From the NCBI RefSeq assembly GCF_015234355.1, contig NZ_JADGMV010000004.1, positions 186,001 through 250,000 of the forward strand: a stretch of 64,000 nucleotides of DNA, written 5' to 3'. Below the pieces are notes generated by a model. The model searched no databases, was not told where the DNA came from, and saw only the letters and a list, made by a program, of their open reading frames with translations. Below are positions 1 to 8,895 of this stretch, in pieces (the stretch's first letter is position 1; each line of letters starts with the position of its first letter). Origin of the DNA: Psychrobacter sp. NG25 (lineage in GTDB: Bacteria; Pseudomonadota; Gammaproteobacteria; Pseudomonadales; Moraxellaceae). The translations under genes were made by a program, and so were the position numbers.

Positions 1-252
1 GGCGAGTTATCAGGCGGTGAGCGTCAGCGTGTGGCGATTGCCCGTGCGCTTGTGACCAAGCCATCGCTTATCTTGGCAGATGAGCCAACCGGTAACTTGG
101 ATTATGATAATGCCCAAAGCGTTTTTGGACTGTTGACCGAATTACAAAACACGATGCAGACGGCACTACTGATGGTGACACATGATCGCAATCTGGCGGC
201 ATTGGCAGATCGTCAGTTATTACTGCGTAATGGTCATTGGGAACAGTATTAA
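1..252 (+). CDS. lolD: Lipoprotein-release ABC transporter ATPase, LolD-like (5' partial)
   Basis: Only the last 83 residues lie in the window; the reading frame is open from base 1. It contains the ABC signature ([15 protein letters not shown]), Walker B with its glutamate ([12 protein letters not shown]), the D-loop and the H-loop histidine (MVTHDRNL), so this is the C-terminal half of an ABC ATPase. The DEPTGNLD form and the short tail ending soon after the H-loop are typical of the LolD/MacB/FtsE group. LolD powers the LolCDE complex that extracts outer-membrane lipoproteins from the inner membrane. The partner permease genes would lie upstream and cannot be seen, so LolD rather than another MacB-like ATPase is an inference. 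Confidence 0.75.
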   Translation, partial: GELSGGERQRVAIARALVTKPSLILADEPTGNLDYDNAQSVFGLLTELQNTMQTALLMVTHDRNLAALADRQLLLRNGHWEQY

Positions 253-281
253 GCCCCTTATGTCTAACAAGGATAAACATA

Positions 282-587
282 ATGAATGAAAATGAAGATC
301 CAATCGAAGCTTTTGGCAGCGCCGAAGAAGGCAATGCGCCGCTACATTCTTATATGGATACGGCATTGTTCGATACGATTGATAGACAGGAGCAGATAGA
401 TCTGCTGACACCTGTCTTTGATGCCATTACTTTGGCTGGTGTCGACTACGATCTCAAAGCTCAAGATAGTGCAACAGGCAAACGCTATACGTTATTTAAA
501 GGTGAGAAGGTGATTGAGGTCTTTGTGATGGATAGCAATCTCACCAATAATATTACGGAAGCTATAGAAAATAGCAAAGACGTGTAG
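282..587 (+). CDS. Hypothetical acidic protein, 101 aa
   Basis: No family recognised. The start is the ATG at 282, which follows an AGGA ribosome site at 269-272; an in-frame start at 237 would overlap lolD and has no such site. The product is small, acidic and soluble, with no signal peptide or membrane segment. Its C-terminal half (tyrosine-rich with alternating hydrophobics, about residues 45-85) looks like a compact alpha/beta fold. It starts 29 bases after lolD in the same direction and may be cotranscribed. Function unknown. Confidence 0.6.
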   Translation: MNENEDPIEAFGSAEEGNAPLHSYMDTALFDTIDRQEQIDLLTPVFDAITLAGVDYDLKAQDSATGKRYTLFKGEKVIEVFVMDSNLTNNITEAIENSKDV

Positions 588-652
588 TGTAGATAGCCTA
601 GCGTACAGTTGATGTTGTTAGTAATCTATAATCTAATGGCATCTAGCCTAGT

Positions 653-1228
653 TTAGGATTCAGGCGGTTTGTCAGAAGGTATATCCTGACGGTTTTGCCA
701 GCTGACGACCGTTTTATAGCGCCAAATGGCTTTAAATGCCAGTCCGCAAATAAGGCTAGTCAACACCGCCAAAATCGTAAGCCCGATACAAAATGCCGCA
801 ATCGATACAGTGCCGCGATAGGTAATAAATGGATTGGCACCATCTGACAACGCCCACAAACTAAAATCAGCAATCATTCTTCCAATAAGTCGAAGGCTTA
901 GCACTGGCGCGTCGATAATTTTAGCGCCGATGTAGTAACCGGCATAAAAGATAGGCAAGCTAGTAAGCGGATTGGTAATCCAAGTCAAACCGAGCGCCAT
1001 CGGAACATTGGCACGGAAGATTAATGAGCCGACCAACGCTATCAGCATCTGTCCCGGCAATGGAAAAAATGCGCTAAGCACGCCAATGTAGACCGCTTTA
1101 TTTAGGCTGTGACGATTGAAGTGCCATAATCGTGGATCAGCTAAATGCGGTGCAAACAGTTTTAAGGTGCGACTTTCTAGAATTTTCTCTGGTGTAGGAA
1201 GCAGGCTTTTTAGACGTTTTTGGGGCAC
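653..1228 (-). CDS. DUF2062 membrane protein, 191 aa
   Basis: The protein has a basic N-terminus, then a hydrophobic core with two or three membrane segments (about residues 50-70, 85-105 and 140-165). The central stretch with a TWITNPLT motif and small/aromatic residues is the hallmark of DUF2062 proteins, and the length fits the family. The start is a GTG at 1228-1226 preceded by AAAGG. The family is an inner-membrane family of unknown function. The gene is transcribed towards the lolD end and away from comEC. Confidence 0.75.
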   Translation of the reverse strand: MPQKRLKSLLPTPEKILESRTLKLFAPHLADPRLWHFNRHSLNKAVYIGVLSAFFPLPGQMLIALVGSLIFRANVPMALGLTWITNPLTSLPIFYAGYYIGAKIIDAPVLSLRLIGRMIADFSLWALSDGANPFITYRGTVSIAAFCIGLTILAVLTSLICGLAFKAIWRYKTVVSWQNRQDIPSDKPPES

Positions 1229-1547
1229 AAGATTGCCTTTAATCGTTAACTACAGCCCGATCAATTATCTTGATGGACTGTTATAAGGTAATATTATTAA
1301 TAAAAAATAAGGATTAGATTATATAGTATGATAATGTCAGAGTATCGTTATCGTACTATGTATGAGCAGTATAGGGTAATATAAATATAAATGCCATTGT
1401 ATGACGTATTAGCTACCGCTCGTTTGGGCTCAATTCTATGCCGATACTTCTCTGTGGTGGCAGGTGATTTATGGTGGTAGGTTGCTGCCCATCGTAACCA
1501 ATGACTATATTTAGCCATATCATAATATTTATATCATCAAGCAAGGA
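1229..1547. other. AT-rich intergenic region between divergent genes
   Basis: This 319-base gap separates the minus-strand DUF2062 gene from the plus-strand comEC gene and must hold both promoters. It is strongly AT-rich between 1270 and 1400. I see no convincing operator, small gene, RNA or repeat in it. Confidence 0.5.
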
Positions 1548-1553
1548 GTGCTG

Positions 1554-4547
1554 GTGTATTGGTTGATTTGTAGTTTGATTATTAGCGCTATGATGGGCGT
1601 GTTGGCAGTTTCAGATAATATGCCGACGAGTCCATTATTAATGGATATTGCTAATGTCTCTATTGCAACTTTATCACTAATGGCGCTTGCTATCGTTTTG
1701 ATTATCCTTGTTCAATTCAATATACCTTCCGTCAATATCAGCCGTTCCTCGCAAAAATCTTCTAGTTACTCTCCACATTATCCTAAAATATTCTTTCGTA
1801 TCGCCAATCATTTGGTAGTCGCTATACTGGCGATTGGATTGGTCATCGGCAGTGCGATGCAAGCTTTGCTAAGCCACCAACAAGCAGAAATGACAGCAGT
1901 CACTGAGCCTATGCGTGTGCAAGCGTTGGTAACCGTTGAGGGGATAAGTGATAGCGTCTATGATGTAAATACAGAGAGTGGCTATCGACAAGTGGCGGTT
2001 ATTAATCATATGTCACCGCTGGTATCAGAGTTAACATCGCAAGACTTAGATGATATTACCGCTGATTTTTTAAGTAATAGCAAAAATAGCCTAAGTAAAA
2101 ATACTGCAAATAATGATACGTCGTATGGTAACCATTTAGATAGCAGTGGCAGTGGCAGTGGCAGTGAAAGTATAGAGTACCGTGTATTACTCAATGCCTA
2201 TCCAAAAAAATCTCTATCCAAAACGTCTTCAGACAGTGATCAGTTTGCAAAACTAAATCATTTGCAGCCAGGTGATCAGTTGTTTATGAGTTTGACGCTT
2301 GCGCCACTGGCTACCTCTGAACAAGCGCTAAATAATCCGTCTGGTTTTGATAGCTATCGTTGGTTGCGAGGTCGTCATATTGATGGTGTCGCAAACATAT
2401 TGGCGGTTAGTACGTCGAATTTTTCTAATGGTAAGCCATCAAACATAGCACCTACTTCCGATAGCTATCTTCAACGTTTGCGTACTCGTATTGACCAAGG
2501 GCGTTGGCAATTACGACAGCATTTCTATACCGATTGGAGTGATAAAACCACAGCAGAGCAGCAAGCAAAAGCTGTCACACTGAGCCTGCTGACAGGCGAC
2601 CGTAGTCTAATCAACCGCGATACTAAGGATTTGTATCAGCTGGCAGGTATCTCACATTTACTGGCAATATCAGGGACGCATGTATTGTTTTTAGCGATTG
2701 TGCTGGCGGGTGGTGCAGTTCTAATCTTTGATCGATTCTGTCCAGTTGCTTATCGCTATATACCACGTTGGCAAGTGCGTTGGTGGGTGATGATTGGTGC
2801 GGCTTTTGTTTATGCCTTATTCACAGGATTTGATGTACCCGCTGCCCGTACTGCATGGATGCTATTGGCGATAGGTTTGGTGCGTTTGACATTATTGCCT
2901 ATCAGTACCATGCGTGTATTGTTTGCACTGGCAGTATTGATGGCATGGCTTGATCCTTATGTACTATGGCAAGCAGGATACTGGCTGTCTTTTATCGCAG
3001 TAGCACTACTACTTAAATACGAAGACACGTCCTATAAATACAGGCAAGTACCTGTATTCACTCATCAAGCTGGTGCCTACAAATCCAATGCTATAAATGA
3101 GTTGGCCAAACGTATTTGGATGATAGGTAGACGCATATTCAAATTACAGTTTTGGTTGTTTATCACTTTACTGCCCATTACGTTACTGCTGTTCGGTAAG
3201 GCCTCACTATGGGGGCTTTTCATTAATCTATTTGCTATCGGCTTATTTGGTTGGGTGATTGTACCGCTCAATCTACTGGCAGGGCTTTTTTATCTGTTGT
3301 TACCGACTATCGCTGATAGGATTTGGGCACTAGTCAGTGCCATCGTTGCAAGCTTGCATGAGTTGATGACGTGGCTGACGTCATTGCCCTCATTGTCAGA
3401 AGCATGGCTCTATACACCAGTAAATATGGCGATTTTATTGATGGTATTGCTGAGCATTTTGCCTTGGCTGTTACCACGTGGGTTTATCAGTCGTTGGCTA
3501 GCACTGCCGCCATTGACCATGCTAATGATGACTGTTTATGCCAATCAGCAGTCACTAACGATGAAACCAACGTTATATATATTACCAACAGGCGATCAAT
3601 ATATAAGCGCTGCCTTGTTGCAATATCCTATTATCAATTCTAAAAATACTAATAATGGGAGTGTCAGTTGGTTATTTTTAGCCGATCACCGACCGCAAGC
3701 CACCCGAACGATGCCAAGTAACTTGACGGTAGAGAAGCTCTCAACGATGTTGGAGCAGCAATTGGGCAGTTTATCGATTAATAAGCTAGAGGGTATTACC
3801 GTACAGAGTGATAGTGTTGGATTAACAGATACGCTGATAACTGATGATAAGCGTGCTGACATTAATACTATAGGTTCTGAGCTATTACCACTGACGGTTG
3901 CACGATTAAATCAGCATTTATCCATTAATCAGTACTGGCAGGCCGGGCGTTTTGATCGTTGGCCTGAACTTCAGCGCTCATATAAGGTCGCCAGTCAATC
4001 TAAGAGTAAGTCAGATATTAGCGTACAAGGTTGCGAGCAAGGTAAAACATGGCAGCTACCGAATGGCGACTTGTCCATACAAGCATTGACAGGTTGGCGC
4101 ACAATAGATGATGACAGCGTGTGGGATTGCACGCTCGCTATAGACACTGGTTTACCGATACAAGTATTAAGATACAATGCGGCTGATCCACTTAGGTCAG
4201 CACCTGTAGCTGTACAAACACTGCCATCAAACCTTTCATCCTTGACGCCTAATGTAGCAGAGACTACATCACGTCTGGTTTTGAATGCCGATACTCATCA
4301 ACGTGTTTGGCAGATGTGGGAGTTGCTATGTTCAGCGAATCCATTATCTGGTCAGGTAGCTGCTGGTCAAACACCTATTAATCCAATAACTATTAATCAA
4401 ACAACAATGCCATCTGATATTACATGGCTTGGGCACAGTGCATCGCATATAACTGCCGATGTATTAGATCGCCAAAGCATTAATCAAATTGTGACTTATG
4501 ATGATGAAGCGCTAGAGGTAGCACTAACTATGGGTGCTAACTTCTAG
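1554..4547 (+). CDS. comEC: DNA internalization channel ComEC/Rec2 family, degenerate C-terminal domain
   Basis: ComEC moves single-stranded DNA across the inner membrane during natural transformation. The protein (about 997 aa) starts with two membrane segments, then a periplasmic DUF4131/OB-type region. The Competence domain (about residues 335-630) carries the typical LLTGDRS and GISHLLAISGTHV motifs and many helices. The Shine-Dalgarno AAGGAG at 1543-1548 overlaps the first possible GTG (1548), so the GTG at 1554 is the better start. The last 300 residues occupy the place of the metallo-beta-lactamase-like domain, but no HxHxDH motif is present. A short serine-glycine run occurs near residue 200. 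The gene stands alone, as is usual for comEC. Confidence 0.85.
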   Translation: MYWLICSLIISAMMGVLAVSDNMPTSPLLMDIANVSIATLSLMALAIVLIILVQFNIPSVNISRSSQKSSSYSPHYPKIFFRIANHLVVAILAIGLVIGSAMQALLSHQQAEMTAVTEPMRVQALVTVEGISDSVYDVNTESGYRQVAVINHMSPLVSELTSQDLDDITADFLSNSKNSLSKNTANNDTSYGNHLDSSGSGSGSESIEYRVLLNAYPKKSLSKTSSDSDQFAKLNHLQPGDQLFMSLTLAPLATSEQALNNPSGFDSYRWLRGRHIDGVANILAVSTSNFSNGKPSNIAPTSDSYLQRLRTRIDQGRWQLRQHFYTDWSDKTTAEQQAKAVTLSLLTGDRSLINRDTKDLYQLAGISHLLAISGTHVLFLAIVLAGGAVLIFDRFCPVAYRYIPRWQVRWWVMIGAAFVYALFTGFDVPAARTAWMLLAIGLVRLTLLPISTMRVLFALAVLMAWLDPYVLWQAGYWLSFIAVALLLKYEDTSYKYRQVPVFTHQAGAYKSNAINELAKRIWMIGRRIFKLQFWLFITLLPITLLLFGKASLWGLFINLFAIGLFGWVIVPLNLLAGLFYLLLPTIADRIWALVSAIVASLHELMTWLTSLPSLSEAWLYTPVNMAILLMVLLSILPWLLPRGFISRWLALPPLTMLMMTVYANQQSLTMKPTLYILPTGDQYISAALLQYPIINSKNTNNGSVSWLFLADHRPQATRTMPSNLTVEKLSTMLEQQLGSLSINKLEGITVQSDSVGLTDTLITDDKRADINTIGSELLPLTVARLNQHLSINQYWQAGRFDRWPELQRSYKVASQSKSKSDISVQGCEQGKTWQLPNGDLSIQALTGWRTIDDDSVWDCTLAIDTGLPIQVLRYNAADPLRSAPVAVQTLPSNLSSLTPNVAETTSRLVLNADTHQRVWQMWELLCSANPLSGQVAAGQTPINPITINQTTMPSDITWLGHSASHITADVLDRQSINQIVTYDDEALEVALTMGANF

Positions 4548-4797
4548 ATTGAATTCTCACACTAAACGCTAATAATGTACCTCAAAAAATTGCTTATACT
4601 CTCAGCGTTACAATATGTTGATATTTCACAGTTATACTATTGAACCATGATGAAAATGCGACCATACTTACCAACCTATTAATATAAATGACGCTTGCAT
4701 TACAAATGCGTTGAGAGTAAGAACTAGCTTCTTACTACATTTATATTCTATATCATCTCTTTTATCGTTTTAGATTGTTTCTGACTTAGGAAGTTAT

Positions 4798-5850
4798 ATG
4801 CCCAACTGGCCACCAGACCCTAATAAACGTCCTGACACTTCGGCGAATCAGCCAGCACCCATTCAACAATCAAGCCAACCGACTGGACAAGAGTGGCGAC
4901 TGCTGGAAAACACATTACTAGCTAGTGTGGTTGAACAGCGCCGCGCTCGTCGCTGGAGTATCTTTTTTAAATTATTGACCTTTGGTTATATCTTATTGAT
5001 ATTTCTGACCCTTGGCCGTGGTTGCAGCAGTGCATCAACAGGTATCGATGCAGTCGACAACAGCGAGCCACATTTGGCCGTGGTTGAGCTGCAAGGCGTC
5101 ATTAGTAGTGGCGATGTGGCCAATGCCTATGATGTCAATGAAGCATTGACCCGTGCTTTTGAAAACAGTAATTCAAAAGCCGTTGTGCTAGATATCAACT
5201 CACCTGGCGGCTCGCCTGTACAGTCTGATGAAATTTGGCAGACTATGATGGAGTTGCGTCAAGAATATCCAGACAAGAAACTTTACGCAGTGATTGGTGA
5301 TATTGGTGCTTCTGGCGCTTATTACATTGCTTCTGCAGCAGACGAGATCTATGTCAACCCATCAAGCTTGGTTGGCTCTATCGGCGTGATTATGTCGAGC
5401 TATAATATTGAAGGCTTGATGGATAAAGTCGGCGTAAAAGATCGTACTTTGACCGCTGGTGAGTACAAAGATATCCTAAGCTTATCGCGTCCATTGACTG
5501 ACTATGAAGAAGGTCATGTCGAAAAAGTATTAGCAAATACGCACAAGCATTTCATCGATGCAGTGAAAGAAGGCCGCGGCGACCGTCTAAAAAATCCTGA
5601 ACAAAACAAGTTGTTTTCAGGGCTATTTTGGACAGGTGAGCAGTCTATCGAACTTGGTCTAGCAGACAAGAAAGGTAGCATCGCGAGCTTAGAAAAAGAG
5701 TTAGATCTTGATACGGCGATTAACTATAGCCCAACAGATCCTTTTGAGTCGTTTATGGATCGCTTCGCTGTTAAGTTAGGTGCAGGCATTGGTTCAAGTG
5801 TCAATCTTGATGTCCTAACAAAAGAAGATGGCAATGTAGAGATGCGCTAA
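4798..5850 (+). CDS. sppA: S49 family signal peptide peptidase, SppA-like
   Basis: This 350-residue protein has a proline/glutamine-rich cytoplasmic start, one membrane anchor (about residues 58-78) and a single S49 serine peptidase domain (about 95-310). The motif GASGAYYIASAADEI contains the catalytic serine, and SSLVGSIGVI follows as in SppA. The length matches the short, single-domain SppA type rather than the 67-kDa E. coli type. These enzymes degrade cleaved signal peptides in the inner membrane. The ATG at 4798 follows AGGAAG. A terminator-like hairpin follows the gene, suggesting a single-gene unit. Confidence 0.88.
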   Translation: MPNWPPDPNKRPDTSANQPAPIQQSSQPTGQEWRLLENTLLASVVEQRRARRWSIFFKLLTFGYILLIFLTLGRGCSSASTGIDAVDNSEPHLAVVELQGVISSGDVANAYDVNEALTRAFENSNSKAVVLDINSPGGSPVQSDEIWQTMMELRQEYPDKKLYAVIGDIGASGAYYIASAADEIYVNPSSLVGSIGVIMSSYNIEGLMDKVGVKDRTLTAGEYKDILSLSRPLTDYEEGHVEKVLANTHKHFIDAVKEGRGDRLKNPEQNKLFSGLFWTGEQSIELGLADKKGSIASLEKELDLDTAINYSPTDPFESFMDRFAVKLGAGIGSSVNLDVLTKEDGNVEMR

Positions 5851-5884
5851 GCATTTTGTATTTTAGATTTACTGTGTATGATTG

Positions 5885-5921
5885 ATAAGGCTGAGTATAT
5901 GATTATGCTCAGCCTTATTTA
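5885..5921 (+). terminator. Intrinsic terminator after sppA
   Basis: A perfect 11-bp stem, ATAAGGCTGAG at 5885-5895 pairing with CTCAGCCTTAT at 5908-5918, is followed by a short T-rich tail. It lies 34 bases after the sppA stop. Confidence 0.65.
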
Positions 5922-6004
5922 TATGCCAGATATTTCAGATATGTAAGATTTAATCATGATAAATGACACATAAGCTATCCATAATGATTCGATGAGAGCC
6001 TGTT

Positions 6005-6895
6005 ATGACTGATGAACGCAATTTTCAGACCTTTGTTGCTTTACCTATCTCTAAAATAACAAATAAACCAGTTATTCATTTTGCACATGCCAATGGTATG
6101 CCAAGTGCTGTTTATCAGCCATTTTTTGAGAATTTAGCAGAGTTTTTTACGATTGAATATATTGCGATGCTAGGCGATACCCCAGGTTATCCCGTAGACG
6201 ATCATTGGCGTAGTCTCACAAACCAAATTATTGATAGCGTGAAAGATGCTTGTGAGAAGCATGGCGTCGCGCAAGTAGTAGCAGTCGGTCACTCACTTGG
6301 CGCAATGTGTACCATGCAAGCATTGTATCGCGAGCCAAAGTACTTTGCGCAAGCGGTCCTCATGGATCCGCCTTGGATTTATGGCAAGGTCAGCCTGTTA
6401 TGGCATTTGGCAAAGACAGCAGATAGATTGCCGTTGATGAATAACCGTTTAATGGATAAATTGTCACCCGCTGGAATATCCAAGCATCGCCGTGATGTAT
6501 GGGATAGTCGAGCAGATGCTTATGAAAAAATGCGCAATAAAGGGTTTTTTAAGAATTTTGATGAGCGCAGTTTTCAAGGCTATATCGACCACGGCCTACA
6601 CCAGCGTGCTGACGGTAAAGTAACTTTGGCCATTCCTAAATCGAGCGAAGTTGCCGTATTCCGTACCAATCCATCTTGGTATTGGTTGGCACCAAATCGT
6701 GGTCCTAAGGTGCCCGTAACTTTGATTATTGGTGAAGATAGCATATTCTTAAAACGTCACTTCCCTCAGCAAGTGCAGGCACGGTTAGGGGTGCCTTATA
6801 CCACTCATGCAGGTGGTCATATGTTCCCGCTTGAACATCCTGACTCTGTATCGCTGCAAGTATTGTCATTGATTGAGCAGCAACTGTTAAAATAG
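6005..6895 (+). CDS. Alpha/beta hydrolase
   Basis: A 296-residue alpha/beta-hydrolase of unknown substrate. It shows an early HANG motif near residue 27 (oxyanion region), the nucleophile elbow GHSLGA (about residues 96-101) and a late histidine in HAGGHMFPLEHP (about residues 268-279). An acidic residue in the IIGEDS stretch is a likely third triad member. There is no signal peptide, so it probably acts in the cytoplasm. It stands between the sppA terminator and a CPBP protease gene, about 65 bases upstream of the latter. The specific reaction cannot be told from sequence. Confidence 0.8.
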   Translation: MTDERNFQTFVALPISKITNKPVIHFAHANGMPSAVYQPFFENLAEFFTIEYIAMLGDTPGYPVDDHWRSLTNQIIDSVKDACEKHGVAQVVAVGHSLGAMCTMQALYREPKYFAQAVLMDPPWIYGKVSLLWHLAKTADRLPLMNNRLMDKLSPAGISKHRRDVWDSRADAYEKMRNKGFFKNFDERSFQGYIDHGLHQRADGKVTLAIPKSSEVAVFRTNPSWYWLAPNRGPKVPVTLIIGEDSIFLKRHFPQQVQARLGVPYTTHAGGHMFPLEHPDSVSLQVLSLIEQQLLK

Positions 6896-6961
6896 TCGCC
6901 AATTATTATTAATGTTTTTCACAGACATGGGCTGAAAACTAGACTTTTGAGTAACGACTTT

Positions 6962-7753
6962 ATGCTAAAAAATGCTACTGACGCACACAAGCAAGCTGCA
7001 TCGCTTAACCATATGCCATTGTTTTCACACTTGGGTGCATTCCTACTAACGGTAGGCATGGTGATGGTGTTTTTTATCAGTCAGTTATTAGGAATATATG
7101 TCGCTGGCAAGTTGGTGTTACCTGCCACTCAAAATGCAACAGTAGGTGATATATTCTTATTTGGCGGTAATGATGGCACGGTTGTGAGCCTCTCTATCAT
7201 TATAGGTTGTGTGTTAATAACAGCGATTACTGTCTCTGTCATTCGTTTGAGGGGAGGCAGTGTGCGTCAGTATCTGGTGCTAAAGTCATTTTCACCTATG
7301 GTTGGGCTGGGAATGGCTGGACTGCTATTGATATTTATGATTGCCAGTCAGGCGCTCACGTACTTTCTCGATGAGACGCCATTGGTATTTGTAGATCCCC
7401 TATACCAGTCTGTCAGTTCGGTATGGCTGCTGGTCTTTGCGATGGTCATCGTTGCACCACTATATGAAGAGTTGGTCTTTCGCGGTATCTTATGGACGGC
7501 TATCGCAGAACAGTTCGCTGATTCCTCTTATTCAACAAAGTATCGAGGCGCGATCGTTGCCAGTATTGTGACCAGTCTGATATTTGCAGTGATCCATGTA
7601 CAGTATGGTATTTATGAAATCAGCACCATTGTTGTATTGGCATTGGTATTTTGCTACGCACGTGTCAAATCAGGGTCGTTATTATTGCCAATACTATTGC
7701 ACATCGCTAATAACGGTGCGGCGATGTGGCAATATATGGCGCAAGTAGCTTAA
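6962..7753 (+). CDS. CPBP family intramembrane protease
   Basis: This multi-spanning membrane protein (263 aa from the ATG at 6962; a TTG at 6947 would add five residues) has the three CPBP/Abi motifs. They are the glutamate pair YEELVFRG (motif 1), FAVIHVQYG (motif 2) and LPILLHIANN (motif 3). The family includes Rce1-like prenyl-protein proteases and bacterial proteins linked to bacteriocin self-protection. About seven hydrophobic segments are visible. No bacteriocin gene is nearby, so the substrate is unknown. It may be cotranscribed with the upstream hydrolase. Confidence 0.85.
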   Translation: MLKNATDAHKQAASLNHMPLFSHLGAFLLTVGMVMVFFISQLLGIYVAGKLVLPATQNATVGDIFLFGGNDGTVVSLSIIIGCVLITAITVSVIRLRGGSVRQYLVLKSFSPMVGLGMAGLLLIFMIASQALTYFLDETPLVFVDPLYQSVSSVWLLVFAMVIVAPLYEELVFRGILWTAIAEQFADSSYSTKYRGAIVASIVTSLIFAVIHVQYGIYEISTIVVLALVFCYARVKSGSLLLPILLHIANNGAAMWQYMAQVA

Positions 7754-7820
7754 ATAAGCAGCTATGGTTCCTGCCTTATCAACAACGTATTTGTAGTCAT
7801 TCTTGTGATGATAGAAGTGC

Positions 7821-8795
7821 CTACATATCAGGATTCAATAAGAAGACTTCATCTGCCGCGCGTTTGATATCATCAATGGTCAGCTGAGGTTTGCCACTCA
7901 ATGCCTGACGCCATTTGCGTGCGCCCATGAGTCCTTGGAACAACCCTAAATAATGACGTGTCATCGTAGGTAGCGGTTCACCTTTGGCGAGTTGCTCTTC
8001 GAGATAAGGATAAAGCTGCGATAGAATCTCTGAGCGTTTAGGTGTTGGCTCGTCGCCCCATAGACTATTGGCTTCTGCTAATAAGTAAGGATTGTGATAA
8101 AACGCTCGTCCAATCATGACCCCATCGATATGCTGCAAGTGCGCTTCAATATCAGCGATTGTGTCAATCCCACCATTGATTTCAATATCGAGTGCTGGAA
8201 AGTCTTGTTTTAGGCGATAAACATCTTCGTAGCGAAGTGGTGGTATCTCGCGATTCTGCTTAGGACTCAGCCCTTGTAGCCAAGCAGTACGTGCATGAAC
8301 GATGAATCGCGTACAGCCAGCCTCGGCGACTGCCTGCACAAACTCTACCATAAACTCATAACTGTCAAAGTCGTCAATACCGATACGGTGTTTAACCGTC
8401 ACTGGAATATCGACTGCTGCTTGCATATGTTTGACCAAGTCTGCAACTGTATTAGGCTCTGCCATTAGACAAGCGCCTATCTTGTTATGCTGTACGCGAT
8501 CTGATGGGCAGCCAACGTTGATATTGACTTCATCATAGCCATGCTGCTGTGCAAATTCAGCACATTGAGTCATCTCACTGTTGTCAGCGCCACCCAGCTG
8601 CAACACTAATGGATGCTCTTGCGTATCAAAGCGTAGATGCCGTGCGCGATTACCATGTATGAGGGCACCCGTACTGATCATCTCTGTGTATAAATACACG
8701 TGCGGATTAAAGAGCCGTGCAAAGTATCGATAATCTGTGGTTGTCCAGTCGATCATTGGTGCGACAGAGAGTCTTTTGTTGGTCATATCAACCAT
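7821..8795 (-). CDS. dusA: tRNA-dihydrouridine(20/20a) synthase DusA
   Basis: DusA is an FMN enzyme that reduces uridine 20/20a in the tRNA D-loop. The N-terminal APMIDWTTTDYRYFARL is the DusA form of the family signature, NVGCPSDRVQ contains the catalytic cysteine, and HRIGID, FIVHARTAWLQG and EINGGI follow in the usual TIM-barrel order. The 324-residue length is typical. The start at 8795 has AAGG upstream; an ATG three codons further in is possible. Confidence 0.93.
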   Translation of the reverse strand: MVDMTNKRLSVAPMIDWTTTDYRYFARLFNPHVYLYTEMISTGALIHGNRARHLRFDTQEHPLVLQLGGADNSEMTQCAEFAQQHGYDEVNINVGCPSDRVQHNKIGACLMAEPNTVADLVKHMQAAVDIPVTVKHRIGIDDFDSYEFMVEFVQAVAEAGCTRFIVHARTAWLQGLSPKQNREIPPLRYEDVYRLKQDFPALDIEINGGIDTIADIEAHLQHIDGVMIGRAFYHNPYLLAEANSLWGDEPTPKRSEILSQLYPYLEEQLAKGEPLPTMTRHYLGLFQGLMGARKWRQALSGKPQLTIDDIKRAADEVFLLNPDM

Positions 8796-8845
8796 GATTG
8801 TTAAGCCTTAATATTCTAATCTTTGAGGGTGTGGGGTTTGGTACA

Positions 8846-8880
8846 AAAATGTTTATACCAAATAAGGGTATAAACATTTT
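8846..8880 (-). terminator. Terminator after the MHS transporter gene
   Basis: A perfect 14-bp stem (8846-8859 with 8867-8880) and a 7-base loop lie 15 bases beyond the stop of the minus-strand transporter gene. On that strand the stem's 3' arm ends in a run of five T. Confidence 0.7.
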
Positions 8881-8895
8881 AATGAATATCTCGAT

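Noticed and set aside
2140..2170. GGCAGT repeat inside comEC considered as a functional repeat
   Set aside because: It is a short serine-glycine codon run within a variable loop, with only about three copies; ordinary low complexity.
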